64,000 bases of DNA from Streptomyces sp. NBC_01381 (lineage in GTDB: Bacteria; Actinomycetota; Actinomycetes; Streptomycetales; Streptomycetaceae), in NCBI RefSeq assembly GCF_026340305.1, contig NZ_JAPEPI010000001.1, positions 806,001-870,000 on the forward strand. Reading direction: 5' to 3'. Below are positions 8,624 to 16,169 of the stretch, in pieces (within the stretch, counting starts at the first letter, position 1; the number at the start of each line of letters is the position of its first letter). Under the pieces are notes generated by a model, which was not told where the DNA came from, did not search any database, and worked only from the letters and a program-made list of their open reading frames with translations. Made by a program: the position numbers and the translations under genes.

Positions 8624-9076
8624 TCAGAGCTGCAACTTGAAGCCCACATGCGATGCCGTGAACCCGAGCCGCTCGTAGAAGCGATGGGCATCGGTGCGGG
8701 TGGCGTCGGAGGTCAGCTGCACCAACTGGCAGTTCTGGCGCCGGGATTCCTCGATGGCCCACTCGATAAAGCGGGTGCCGAGGCCGCTGCCGCGCTCGTC
8801 GGCGTGGATGCGTACGGCCTCGATGATCGACCGGGTGGCCCCCTTCCGGGACAGCCCGTGAATGATCGTGAGCTGAAGGGTGCCGACGACGCGTCCTTCG
8901 CGTACGGTGACGACCTGGTGCTGGTTCGGGTCGCCGGCCAGTCGCTCGTACGCGGCGAGGTACGGCGTGAGGTCGTCCGGCGACTCGCGATGGTTGCCCA
9001 GCGAGTCATCGGCGAGCATCTTCACGATGGCGGGGATGTCGTCGGCCACGGCCGGGCGTATCTCAAGATCTCCCAT
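8624..9076 (-). CDS. GNAT family N-acetyltransferase
   Basis: A 150-residue single GNAT domain. Motif A is clear (VRIHADERGSGLGTRFIEWAIEESRRQNC), with the acetyl-CoA pyrophosphate loop RGSGLG, followed by VQLTSDATRTDAHRFYERLGF, the usual C-terminal beta-bulge and alpha-4 segment. It starts MGDLEIRPAVADDIPAIVKML, typical of small stand-alone enzymes. The acyl acceptor is unknown. It lies downstream of, and codirectional with, the MarR gene. Confidence 0.85.
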   Translation of the reverse strand: MGDLEIRPAVADDIPAIVKMLADDSLGNHRESPDDLTPYLAAYERLAGDPNQHQVVTVREGRVVGTLQLTIIHGLSRKGATRSIIEAVRIHADERGSGLGTRFIEWAIEESRRQNCQLVQLTSDATRTDAHRFYERLGFTASHVGFKLQL

Positions 9077-9116
9077 GAGCCGCAGCCTATGCGGCCATCT
9101 GCCGGTCGGTCAGTCC

Positions 9117-9575
9117 TTACGCCGGTACGCGCACCGCTTCCACGGCCCTGACCAGCGGCGCGAGCTCCGGTTCCAGTGCCGCCGCGTCGAGCGCCTCGCG
9201 CAGCGCGGTGTCATTGGTGGGCCGCGCCTCGGCGAGCAGAGCGGCGCCCGATTCGCTGACGTCGGTGTAGATGCCCCGGCGGTCGGTCGGGCACAGGTAG
9301 CGGGCGAGCAGCCCGCGGTCCTCGAGCCGGGTGACCAGGCGTGTGGTGGCGCTCTGGCTGAGCACGACGGCGTCGGCGACCTGCTTCATCTGCAGATGGC
9401 CGCCCTCCCCGTCGTGCTGCCGGCTGAGGACGTCCAGCAGGGAGTACTCGCGCACGCTCAGGCCGTGCTTGGCCTGCAGGGCGCGCTCGATGTGGGTCTC
9501 GATCTTCCCGTGGAGCAGGGAGAGCGCGCACCAGCCCTGTGCAAGGGCGGTCAGTGCGGGGTCCGTCGCTGTCAT
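9117..9575 (-). CDS. MarR family transcriptional regulator
   Basis: A 152-residue winged-helix regulator. HGLSVREYSLLDVLSRQHDG leads into the recognition region LQMKQVADAVVLSQSATTRLVTRLEDRGLLAR, then the wing residues CPTDRRGIYTDVSESG. I chose the ATG at 9575 because a GGAACAAGAG site precedes it; the frame is open further upstream, but that would overlap the control region. It is divergent from an MFS exporter 140 bases away, the classic arrangement in which a ligand releases MarR repression of the exporter. Confidence 0.9.
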   Translation of the reverse strand: MTATDPALTALAQGWCALSLLHGKIETHIERALQAKHGLSVREYSLLDVLSRQHDGEGGHLQMKQVADAVVLSQSATTRLVTRLEDRGLLARYLCPTDRRGIYTDVSESGAALLAEARPTNDTALREALDAAALEPELAPLVRAVEAVRVPA

Positions 9576-9715
9576 GGCTCTTGTTCCTCCGTCCCGGAGC
9601 GGCTGAATCCAGGATAGTGCACCTACGCAATATCCAGCGGTTGCAAGTATCCCGCGTCTGCAACTATTGTGGACGCAAGCTAAGCGCACCTGCAATCGTC
9701 TTGGAAGGTAGAACC
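9576..9715. promoter_or_regulatory. MarR/MFS divergent control region with candidate operator
   Basis: The sequence holds a GTTGCA/TGCAAC inverted repeat (9640-9645 with 9659-9664) and repeated GCAA(G/C)TAT elements at about 9643 and 9660. This is the natural place for MarR binding over both promoters. Site assignment is inference. Confidence 0.45.
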
Positions 9716-10924
9716 ATGCCTCTCGCGCTACTGGCCCTCGCGATCGGGGCCTTCGGAATCGGGACCACAGAGTTCGTGATCATGGGACTGCTCCCTGAGG
9801 TCGCGGGTGACTTCGGCGTCTCCATCCCCACGGCCGGTCTCCTCGTGACCGGCTACGCACTCGGCGTCGTCCTCGGCGCTCCCCTGATGACCGTTCTCGG
9901 CACCCGTATCCCGCGCAAGCGGATGCTGATGATCCTGATGGGCCTGTTCATCGCGGGCAATCTGCTCTCCGCCGTGGCCCCGGCCTTCGGCGTGATGCTG
10001 GCGGGCCGGGTCGTCGCCTCGCTCGCCCACGGCGCCTTCTTCGGCATCGGCTCGGTCGTCGCGGCGGAGCTGGTCGCGCCGGAGAAGAAGGCCGGAGCGA
10101 TCGCCATGATGTTCACGGGCCTCACCGTGGCCAATGTGGTCGGTGTGCCGCTCGGCACTCTCGTCGGGCAGACCCTCGGCTGGCGGATCACCTTCGCCAT
10201 CGTGGCCGGCCTCGGCGTCATCGGCCTCGTGGGCATCGCCAAGCTGGTCCCGGACCTGCCCAAGCCCCAGGGCGTACGGCTCCGCCATGAGCTGGCGGCG
10301 TTCCGCAACGTACAAGTACTGCTCGCCATGGCGATGACGATCCTCGGCTTCGGCGGTGTCTTCGCGGCCGTCACCTATCTCGCGCCGATGATGACGGACG
10401 TCGCGGGCTACGCGGACTCCTCCGTGACCTGGCTGCTCGTCCTCTTCGGCCTCGGCATGGTCGCGGGCAACCTGATCGGCGGGAAGTTCGCGGATCGCTC
10501 GCTGATGCCGCTGCTGTACATCTCGCTGAGCGGGCTTGCCGTGGTGCTCGCCCTCTTCACCTTCACCGCGCACAACAAGATCGCCGCAGCCGTGACCATC
10601 GCCCTGATCGGCGCCCTGGGCTTCGCGACCGTGCCGCCGCTGCAGAAGCGGGTGCTCGACCAGGCCTCCGGCGCGCCCACGCTCGCCTCGGCCGTGAACA
10701 TCGGCGCCTTCAACCTCGGCAACGCCCTCTCGGCCTGGCTCGGCGGCCTCGTGATCTCCGCGGGCCTCGGCTACACCGCCCCGAACTGGGTGGGCGCGGT
10801 CCTCGCGGGCTCCGCGCTCGTCCTGGCCGTGCTCTCGGCCGTGCTCGAGCGCCGCTCGGCCACCCCGAGCCTGGTCGTCGCGGGAGCGGCCCCGCTGGAG
10901 CAGCCGACGCCCGTTCACCTCTGA
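9716..10924 (+). CDS. MFS exporter (AraJ/DHA1-like)
   Basis: A 402-residue, twelve-segment major facilitator protein. It starts MPLALLALAIGAFGIGTTEFVIMGLLPEVA, the signature of the DHA1 arabinose-efflux/chloramphenicol-resistance branch, and has the motif A loop GTRIPRKRMLM after the second segment. The ATG at 9716 is favoured by the upstream GGAAGG. It is expected to export a small amphipathic compound using the proton gradient. The divergent MarR is its probable repressor and the HbpS-like gene follows 52 bases downstream. Confidence 0.88.
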   Translation: MPLALLALAIGAFGIGTTEFVIMGLLPEVAGDFGVSIPTAGLLVTGYALGVVLGAPLMTVLGTRIPRKRMLMILMGLFIAGNLLSAVAPAFGVMLAGRVVASLAHGAFFGIGSVVAAELVAPEKKAGAIAMMFTGLTVANVVGVPLGTLVGQTLGWRITFAIVAGLGVIGLVGIAKLVPDLPKPQGVRLRHELAAFRNVQVLLAMAMTILGFGGVFAAVTYLAPMMTDVAGYADSSVTWLLVLFGLGMVAGNLIGGKFADRSLMPLLYISLSGLAVVLALFTFTAHNKIAAAVTIALIGALGFATVPPLQKRVLDQASGAPTLASAVNIGAFNLGNALSAWLGGLVISAGLGYTAPNWVGAVLAGSALVLAVLSAVLERRSATPSLVVAGAAPLEQPTPVHL

Positions 10925-10976
10925 CCCCACCCCCCATAGCCCCCCGCGCAAGCACCACCGCACAAGGAGAATCCCC

Positions 10977-11402
10977 ATGAGCACCACCGCCACCGCCGTC
11001 GCCCCGCTGACCATCCAGGACGCCGAGGCGCTCGTCTCCACGGCCCACCGTGCGGCTGAGGCCGCCGGTGTCATGGTCAGCGTCACCGTCCTCGACGCGG
11101 GCGGGCATCTGCTGGCCTTCCGGCGTGACGACCGGGCCGTGCTGATCTCCGGAGAGACCAGCACCCGCAAGGCGTACACGGCGCTTCAGCTCAACGCCCC
11201 GACCGCCGACCTCGTCGACCTGGTCAAGCCCGACGGCCCCTTCCACACCCTGCCCACCGCCCTCGACCGGCCGCTGCTCTTCATCGCCGGCGGCATCCCG
11301 GTCCACCGCGACGGCCGGCTGATCGGCGCCATCGGCGTCGGCGGTGGAGCGCCCGAGCAGGACCACGGTTTCGCTACGGCGGCCGTGGAGGCGCTCGCGT
11401 AG
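10977..11402 (+). CDS. GlcG/HbpS family heme-binding-like protein
   Basis: A 141-residue GlcG/HbpS-type protein, compact alpha/beta fold: TIQDAEALVSTAHRAAEAAGVMVSVTVLDAGGHLLAFRRDD, then STRKAYTAL, and a C-terminal GRLIGAIGVGGG. In Streptomyces, HbpS binds heme and signals redox stress, but that protein is secreted and this one has no signal peptide. The role may be a cytoplasmic stress or heme/flavin accessory. An AAGGAGA site 8 bases upstream of the ATG supports the start. It probably belongs to the MarR-controlled transcript. Confidence 0.82.
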   Translation: MSTTATAVAPLTIQDAEALVSTAHRAAEAAGVMVSVTVLDAGGHLLAFRRDDRAVLISGETSTRKAYTALQLNAPTADLVDLVKPDGPFHTLPTALDRPLLFIAGGIPVHRDGRLIGAIGVGGGAPEQDHGFATAAVEALA

Positions 11403-11447
11403 TACGTCGCCATATGCCGCCATACGTCGCCGCGCGAGCACATGACG

Positions 11448-11531
11448 AAAGGCCCACCCTCAAGCGCCGAGATCTGTCCGGAACTTGGGGGTGGGCCTTT
11501 CATCATGCGGTGGCCGCGTGGCCACCGCATG
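11448..11531. terminator. Two hairpins forming a bidirectional terminator
   Basis: The first stem pairs AAAGGCCCACCC (11448-11459) with GGGTGGGCCTTT (11489-11500) across a long loop. The second is a 12-bp perfect stem (11504-11515 with 11520-11531) with a 4-nt loop. They separate the convergent HbpS-like and acetyltransferase genes. Confidence 0.75.
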
Positions 11532-11532
11532 C

Positions 11533-12402
11533 TCAGCCGGCCGCCACCGTCAGCGGCGCGAAGCGACGCGACCAGTCGCCGGGCAGCTCGGGGATGCCGT
11601 ACGTCATCACGGCGTTGAAGGCGATGGGCTCCAAGCCGCGTTCCTTCACCCAGGCGAGCAGCTCCTCATGGCGTACGTCGATGTCGGTGCGCAGCGGTCG
11701 GTCCGAGCCGGCGGCGAGGGAGCCGATGAGGGCCTTCGCCGTATCCGTGTCGCGGGCGATCAGCGGGCCGATGACGTGGGTCTCCATGTTCGGCCAGGCG
11801 CCCGCGTAGCCGATGATCTCGCCGTCGGCCTCCGCGACCCGCAACTGGTCGACGAAGGCCGGAAGGCGGGTGATCATGTGCGTGCGGTCGAGGCCGAAGA
11901 CCTCGTGGTCGAGCCGGAGGATCGCGGTCAGGTCCTCGGCGGTGGCCGGCCGGGTGGCGACATCGGGCAGCGGGCCGTCAGCGGTGAACCGGCCGCGGAC
12001 CATCTCGGCGCGGCCGGTCGTCTTGAAACCGAGCTCCTCATAGAGAGGGCGGCCGTTCGGCGTCGCGTGCAGGGTGAGCGGGGTGGTGCCGGCCTCTTCG
12101 ACGACGTGGCGCATGAGGCGGCGGCCGATGCCCTTGCGGGCGTGCCGCTCGGCGACGAGGACCATGCCGATCGCTCCGAGGCCCGGGCGCTCATGCGGTC
12201 CGTACTCGGTCACCACGCAGGCGGCGATGAGGCCGCTTCCGTCGGGGTCGTCGATGCCGTGGCCCGTACCGGCCGAGAGCAGCAGCCCCCATTTGTGGTC
12301 CTCGCGTGGCCAGCCCCGGTCCTGGGAGAGGTCGGCGCAGGCGTTGACGTCGCGGAGGGTCAGCCGGCGGATGGGCAGTGCGGAGAGGGAAGGTGTCGAC
12401 AC
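11533..12402 (-). CDS. Double-GNAT acetyltransferase (C-terminal Acetyltransf_18 type)
   Basis: About 289 residues in two halves. The N-terminal GNAT domain (PIRRLTLRDVNACADLSQDRGW to LYEELGFKTTGRAEMVRG) contains the acetyl-CoA loop ERHARKGIGRRLM. The C-terminal half (PATAEDLTAILRLDHEVFG...) matches the YitH-type second domain and ends with EELLAWVKERGLEPIAFNAVMTYG. The GTG at 12402 was chosen because it lies 5 bases after the stop of the upstream membrane-protein gene, implying coupling. The substrate is unknown. Confidence 0.82.
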   Translation of the reverse strand: MSTPSLSALPIRRLTLRDVNACADLSQDRGWPREDHKWGLLLSAGTGHGIDDPDGSGLIAACVVTEYGPHERPGLGAIGMVLVAERHARKGIGRRLMRHVVEEAGTTPLTLHATPNGRPLYEELGFKTTGRAEMVRGRFTADGPLPDVATRPATAEDLTAILRLDHEVFGLDRTHMITRLPAFVDQLRVAEADGEIIGYAGAWPNMETHVIGPLIARDTDTAKALIGSLAAGSDRPLRTDIDVRHEELLAWVKERGLEPIAFNAVMTYGIPELPGDWSRRFAPLTVAAG

Positions 12403-12407
12403 TCGGG

Positions 12408-12968
12408 TCAGGCTGTCTGACGTACGTCCGTGACGTCCACCGGTTTGTGGGCAGAAGCACGCTGGTTCCGGCCACGTTGCTTCCGGCCACGGCGGGTCAG
12501 ACCCCAGGGCTTGAGCACCGAGACGACTGTCATGAAGAGATAGGCGCTCAGGGAGACGATGGGCCCGGCGATCAGGTCGGTCGTATCCGTCACCGGGGAG
12601 CCCGCGGCCACCGTGGCGACGGTGTCGTTGATGCCCGGACGCAGCGCGAAGGCTGATAGGGCGGTGGTGGCCAGGGTCAGCCAGAACTTCGTGTAGACCC
12701 AGCGGTGCTTGGCGAGTCCCCAAGGAGTTCCGAGGGAAAGCAGCAGTCCGCTCAGCAGCGTGAGCAGCGCCAGGGGGAGCACCAGCCAGTCCGCGAAGAG
12801 CTTCATGGAGCGGGCGGCGGCTTCGGTGGTCGCGGCTGAATCCGTGGTGATGGCGGCGAAGGCGAGCGCGAGCAGCCCGAGCGTGAGCCCGAGCCAGCCC
12901 GCGGCAGCGGCTACGTGGACGACGAGGGTGGCCCGGCGAGCGGGGCGGCTTAGTTTCACGTGAAACAC
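12408..12968 (-). CDS. Small integral membrane protein (DUF2269-like)
   Basis: About 186 residues with four hydrophobic segments: VVHVAAAAGWLGLTLGLLALAFA, LFADWLVLPLALLTLLSGLLLSLG, FWLTLATTALSAFALR, and IVSLSAYLFMTVVSVLKPWG. The tail is very basic (RRGRKQRGRNQR). I do not know a function; similar proteins are annotated DUF2269. The start region is unusual: the first codons GTG TTT CAC GTG AAA lie within a parS site, so initiation may be at 12968 or at the second GTG, 12959. No good ribosome binding site decides between them. It is probably co-transcribed with the acetyltransferase. Confidence 0.72.
   Translation of the reverse strand: MFHVKLSRPARRATLVVHVAAAAGWLGLTLGLLALAFAAITTDSAATTEAAARSMKLFADWLVLPLALLTLLSGLLLSLGTPWGLAKHRWVYTKFWLTLATTALSAFALRPGINDTVATVAAGSPVTDTTDLIAGPIVSLSAYLFMTVVSVLKPWGLTRRGRKQRGRNQRASAHKPVDVTDVRQTA
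12953..12966. other. parS: parS site (exact) overlapping a start codon
   Basis: GTTTCACGTGAAAC is exact and lies over the first codons of the membrane-protein gene, read on the minus strand as TTT-CAC-GTG-AAA (FHVK). The GTG inside it is itself a possible start codon. Confidence 0.87.
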
Positions 12969-13035
12969 GGTGCCGGGAACGGCGGCCGGAGGCGTCTGGC
13001 AGCGGGAGTAACCGTGGCTACTAGCCTCGGCGTAC

Positions 13036-13668
13036 ATGCCTCGCCTTCACCTCTTCGACCTGGACGGAACGCTGCTGCACGGCACGGCGGCCCCCGTGGA
13101 GATCTCCCGTCGGCTCGGTCTCGACGCGGAGATCGCGGAGCTGGAACGCGACTTCGTGGCCCGGCGCATCGATCCGCCTCAGTACGCGGTCCGGGTGCGT
13201 GCCCTGTGGGCGGATCTCACCGAGGCGCAGGTGACGGCGGCCTTCGCAGGGGCTCCCTGGCTCTCCGGGATCCGGGAGACCTGGGCCGAGATCCGCGAGG
13301 GCGGTGACTATTGCGCCGTGATCTCGCTGTCGCCGTCGTTCTTCGTCGAGCGGCTCCTGGCATGGGGAGCGCATGCCGCGTACGGATCGCGATTCCCCTC
13401 CGTGCCGTTCACCGAGCCGGTGAATCCGGCGGGCATTCTCAATGCCGCGGCCAAGGTGAAGATCACGGACCGGCTCTGTGAAGAGTTCGGGGTGGGCAGG
13501 TCCGATTGCATCGCATATGGCGACTCGCTCTCGGACGTGGAGTTGTTCGGGGCGGTGCCGGTTTCGGTCGCCGTCAATGCGGATCAGCGGCTGGTTGGGC
13601 TCGCTACCCACTCTTATGTCGGGCGGGATCTGCGTAAGGCGTATGAATTGGTGTGCCCCGCCCGGTAA
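13036..13668 (+). CDS. HAD-IB family phosphatase (SerB-like)
   Basis: A 210-residue HAD phosphatase. Motif I is LFDLDGTLL (nucleophile D8, acid D10), motif II lies in the VISLSPSFF region with S preceded by a hydrophobic strand, and motif IV is IAYGDSLSDVELF. The cap LERDFVARRIDPPQYAVRVRALWADL is of the phosphoserine-phosphatase-like IB class. The substrate is unknown; it is not the main SerB judging by context. It is divergent from the membrane-protein gene, 67 bases away. Confidence 0.82.
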   Translation: MPRLHLFDLDGTLLHGTAAPVEISRRLGLDAEIAELERDFVARRIDPPQYAVRVRALWADLTEAQVTAAFAGAPWLSGIRETWAEIREGGDYCAVISLSPSFFVERLLAWGAHAAYGSRFPSVPFTEPVNPAGILNAAAKVKITDRLCEEFGVGRSDCIAYGDSLSDVELFGAVPVSVAVNADQRLVGLATHSYVGRDLRKAYELVCPAR

Positions 13669-14044
13669 TTGGCGCAATTGGCAGGCGTGGTCCGCTGAAT
13701 TCCAGGTGAAGGAAGGCGGACTTGTGTGCCGGACGGCTGCCGGTATGGTCGAGTCCGGTTCGTGCCGGGTGCATCTCTGCGCACCCCTGGGGGGCACGGA
13801 CGGAGGTCAACGAAGCCTAACGGGGCGAAGAGATCGAAGACCTGAACTTTCGGTTATGCGGCCGGCGCGGTGGCGATGGATGGGACGCTGCGGGGAGATG
13901 ACTGCGGCCAATGTCACATTCCATCCCTACTTGTCCGTAGGGTCTGGAATCCAAGGTTCAATGCGGGCACACGGGGACACGGGGCGAGACGAAGCGGGGA
14001 AAGCAGGCAGCTTCCTACAGGGAAGTGCGCGGACCGACTGAGAG
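13669..14044. promoter_or_regulatory. 376-base leader before the flavohemoprotein gene, no gene seen
   Basis: No supported reading frame. A GGGTGC/GCACCC hairpin lies at about 13768-13786, and several short G-rich direct elements (GGGGACACGGGG and the like) occur near 13975. The region presumably carries a promoter and a long leader for the flavohemoprotein. I could not match it to a known riboswitch. Confidence 0.4.
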
Positions 14045-15607
14045 ATGTTCGAGGCGAGGCACAGCATGGACTCTCCGACCACCACGTCGGCGGGCAACGG
14101 CACTTCCGGCGACAACGGCGGTGGAGGCGGCTGGTTCACCCCACGCAAGGCGCCGCAGCGCTCGGAGGACGTCGAGGCGTCGCGCCCCGCGGCCGATGAG
14201 TCCGAGACCCCGGAGGGGCGCCGTGTGGCGTTGATACGCCCCCTGAACAGGCCCGCCCCCGGGCCCGCCCCCGCGTCTCCCACAACGGAATCCGCCGCTC
14301 CCGTGGAGCCCACGCGCGACTCCGGGCCCCGGCCCGTGACCGAGGGGCGAATACCGGCAGCCCCCGAGCAGAGCGAGCCCGTCCGGGACGCGGTGGGAAC
14401 GGCCACGGAGCCACCCCGCGCGGAGCCTCGTCTGGAGCGCGTGCCGGAACCGCGCCCCAAGCCGGAAGCCACGCCGCAGCCCGCGCCCGCCCCCCAGGGA
14501 TCCCCCGACGCGATCCTCGTGCAGCGCACCATGGCCGAGATCGGCCCTGTCGCCGACAAGGTGACCTCGTACTTCTACGCGCTGCTCTTCACCCGGCACC
14601 CCGATCTGCGGCCCCTCTTCCCGGCGGCCATGGACACCCAGCGCGACCGGTTGCTCAAGGCGCTGCTGACCGCCGCCGAGAACGTCGACAACACCGCTGT
14701 GCTCGTCGCGTATCTGAAGAACCTCGGCCGCGGCCACCGCAAGTACGGGACGCAGCCCGAGCACTATCCGGCGGTCGGTGAGTGCCTGATCGGCTCGCTC
14801 AGCCGCTACGCGAGCGCGGTCTGGGACGACGAGACCGAGGCCGCCTGGGTCCGGACGTACACGACGATCTCCCAGGTCATGATCGACGCGGCGGCCGCGG
14901 ACGAACTGCGCGCCCCCGCCTGGTGGTTCGCCGAGGTCGTCTCGCACGACCTCAGAACGCCCGACATCGCTGTCGTCACCGTCCGGCCCGACCAGCCCTA
15001 TCCCTTCCTTGCCGGGCAGTACACGAGCCTGGAGACGCCGTGGTGGCCGCGGATCTGGCGGCACTACTCGTTCGCTTCGGCGCCGCGCTCCGACGGGCTG
15101 CTCTCGTTCCACGTGAAGGCCGTCCCCGCCGGCTGGGTGTCCAACGCCCTGGTGCATCACGCCCGCCCCGGTGACGTCATGCGGCTCGGCCCGCCGGCCG
15201 GTTCGATGACCGTCGACCACACCACCGACAGCGGACTGCTCTGTCTGGGCGGCGGCACCGGCATCGCCCCCATCAAGGCGCTCGTCGAGGACGTCGCCGA
15301 GCACGGCGAGCGGCGGCCCGTCGAGGTCTTCTACGGAGCTCGCACCGACCACGACCTGTACGACATCGACACGATGATGCGGCTCCAGAAGACCCACCCC
15401 TGGCTCGCGGTCCGCCCCGTCGTCGACGACCACGCACAGTTCCCGGACGCCGTGCGCGAGTACGGCCCCTGGAACGAGTACGACGCCTACCTCTCGGGTC
15501 CGCCCGGCATGATCCGCAGCGGCGTGGACGCCTTGCGGGACGTCGGCATCCCGGCCGGCCGGATCCGCCACGACTCCGTCGAGGAACTGGTGGCCGCGGG
15601 CGACTAG
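14045..15607 (+). CDS. Flavohemoprotein (globin plus FAD/NAD reductase) with long N-terminal extension
   Basis: 520 residues. Residues 1 to about 155 are a low-complexity tail rich in P, E and R, not found in standard 400-residue flavohemoglobins. The globin domain (about 158-290) has the distal YFY motif (DKVTSYFYALLFTRHPDLRPLFP) and the proximal heme histidine in GRGHRKYG, then PEHYPAVGECLIGSL. The reductase follows: FAD site WRHYSFASAP (about 338-347) and NAD-binding LCLGGGTGIAPIKALV (about 400). Its expected role is NO dioxygenation or a related redox reaction. The start could also be the internal ATG (MDSPTT) seven codons in. Confidence 0.9.
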   Translation: MFEARHSMDSPTTTSAGNGTSGDNGGGGGWFTPRKAPQRSEDVEASRPAADESETPEGRRVALIRPLNRPAPGPAPASPTTESAAPVEPTRDSGPRPVTEGRIPAAPEQSEPVRDAVGTATEPPRAEPRLERVPEPRPKPEATPQPAPAPQGSPDAILVQRTMAEIGPVADKVTSYFYALLFTRHPDLRPLFPAAMDTQRDRLLKALLTAAENVDNTAVLVAYLKNLGRGHRKYGTQPEHYPAVGECLIGSLSRYASAVWDDETEAAWVRTYTTISQVMIDAAAADELRAPAWWFAEVVSHDLRTPDIAVVTVRPDQPYPFLAGQYTSLETPWWPRIWRHYSFASAPRSDGLLSFHVKAVPAGWVSNALVHHARPGDVMRLGPPAGSMTVDHTTDSGLLCLGGGTGIAPIKALVEDVAEHGERRPVEVFYGARTDHDLYDIDTMMRLQKTHPWLAVRPVVDDHAQFPDAVREYGPWNEYDAYLSGPPGMIRSGVDALRDVGIPAGRIRHDSVEELVAAGD

Positions 15608-15627
15608 CCCGGTCCGGGAGCGTGCGG

Positions 15628-16110
15628 CTAGCCCAGGTCAGGCGCGTGCATCGCGCGTACGCCCTCGATGTTGCCGTCCAGATAGTGCCGCAGCGACAGC
15701 GGTACGAGATGGACCGAGGCGATCCCGACGCGAGTGAAGGGCACGTGGACGATCTCGTACTCGCCGCATGGCTCCTCCACCTCGGGGCCGTGCCGCAGGG
15801 CGGCGTCCATGGACTCCAGGCGGCAGACGAAGAAGTGCTGCACCTTCACACCGGTCGCGCCACCGTCCTCGCCGATGTGCTCGACGGTGTCGACGAAGCA
15901 GGGCACCACATCCGAGATCTTGGCGCCGAGCTCTTCATGGACCTCGCGGTGGAGCGCGTCGACGACGGTTGCGTCCTCCGCCTCCACGCCGCCGCCCGGA
16001 GTGACCCAGTACGGATCGACGCCGGGCTTGGTCCGCTTGATCAGGATCAGGTCGTTGCCATCGAGCAGGACGGCGCGTGCGGTGCGCTTGACCACGGGTC
16101 GGACGGTCAT
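15628..16110 (-). CDS. NUDIX hydrolase
   Basis: A 160-residue NUDIX protein starting MTVRPVVKRTARAVLL. The Nudix box is at about residues 40-62 (GVEAEDATVVDALHREVHEELGA). The metal-binding REVHEELG core is complete, but the glutamate expected seven residues into the box is alanine, with E3 and E5 nearby. It probably hydrolyses a nucleoside diphosphate derivative; the substrate is unknown. It is convergent with the flavohemoprotein. The start was chosen at the ATG nearest the conserved first strand. A parS-like site lies 22 bases upstream. Confidence 0.85.
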   Translation of the reverse strand: MTVRPVVKRTARAVLLDGNDLILIKRTKPGVDPYWVTPGGGVEAEDATVVDALHREVHEELGAKISDVVPCFVDTVEHIGEDGGATGVKVQHFFVCRLESMDAALRHGPEVEEPCGEYEIVHVPFTRVGIASVHLVPLSLRHYLDGNIEGVRAMHAPDLG

Positions 16111-16131
16111 GGGAGAAATGTGGCCCGGACT

Positions 16132-16145
16132 GTTCCACGTGAAAC
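16132..16145. other. parS: parS-like site, one mismatch
   Basis: GTTCCACGTGAAAC differs from the consensus at one position (C for T at base 4). It lies in the short spacer between the NUDIX and LysR genes, so it is not constrained by coding. Weaker ParB binding is expected. Confidence 0.62.
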
Positions 16146-16169
16146 ATCGCGAACCAGGCGGAGACCCCG

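Noticed and set aside
10977..11402. Assignment as the secreted heme sensor HbpS itself
   Set aside because: The protein lacks a signal peptide, and the two-component genes that accompany HbpS are absent here.
15100..15113. GTTCCACGTGAAGG within the flavohemoprotein as a parS site
   Set aside because: Three mismatches to the consensus, and it lies inside coding sequence (SFHVK) with no excess palindrome quality.
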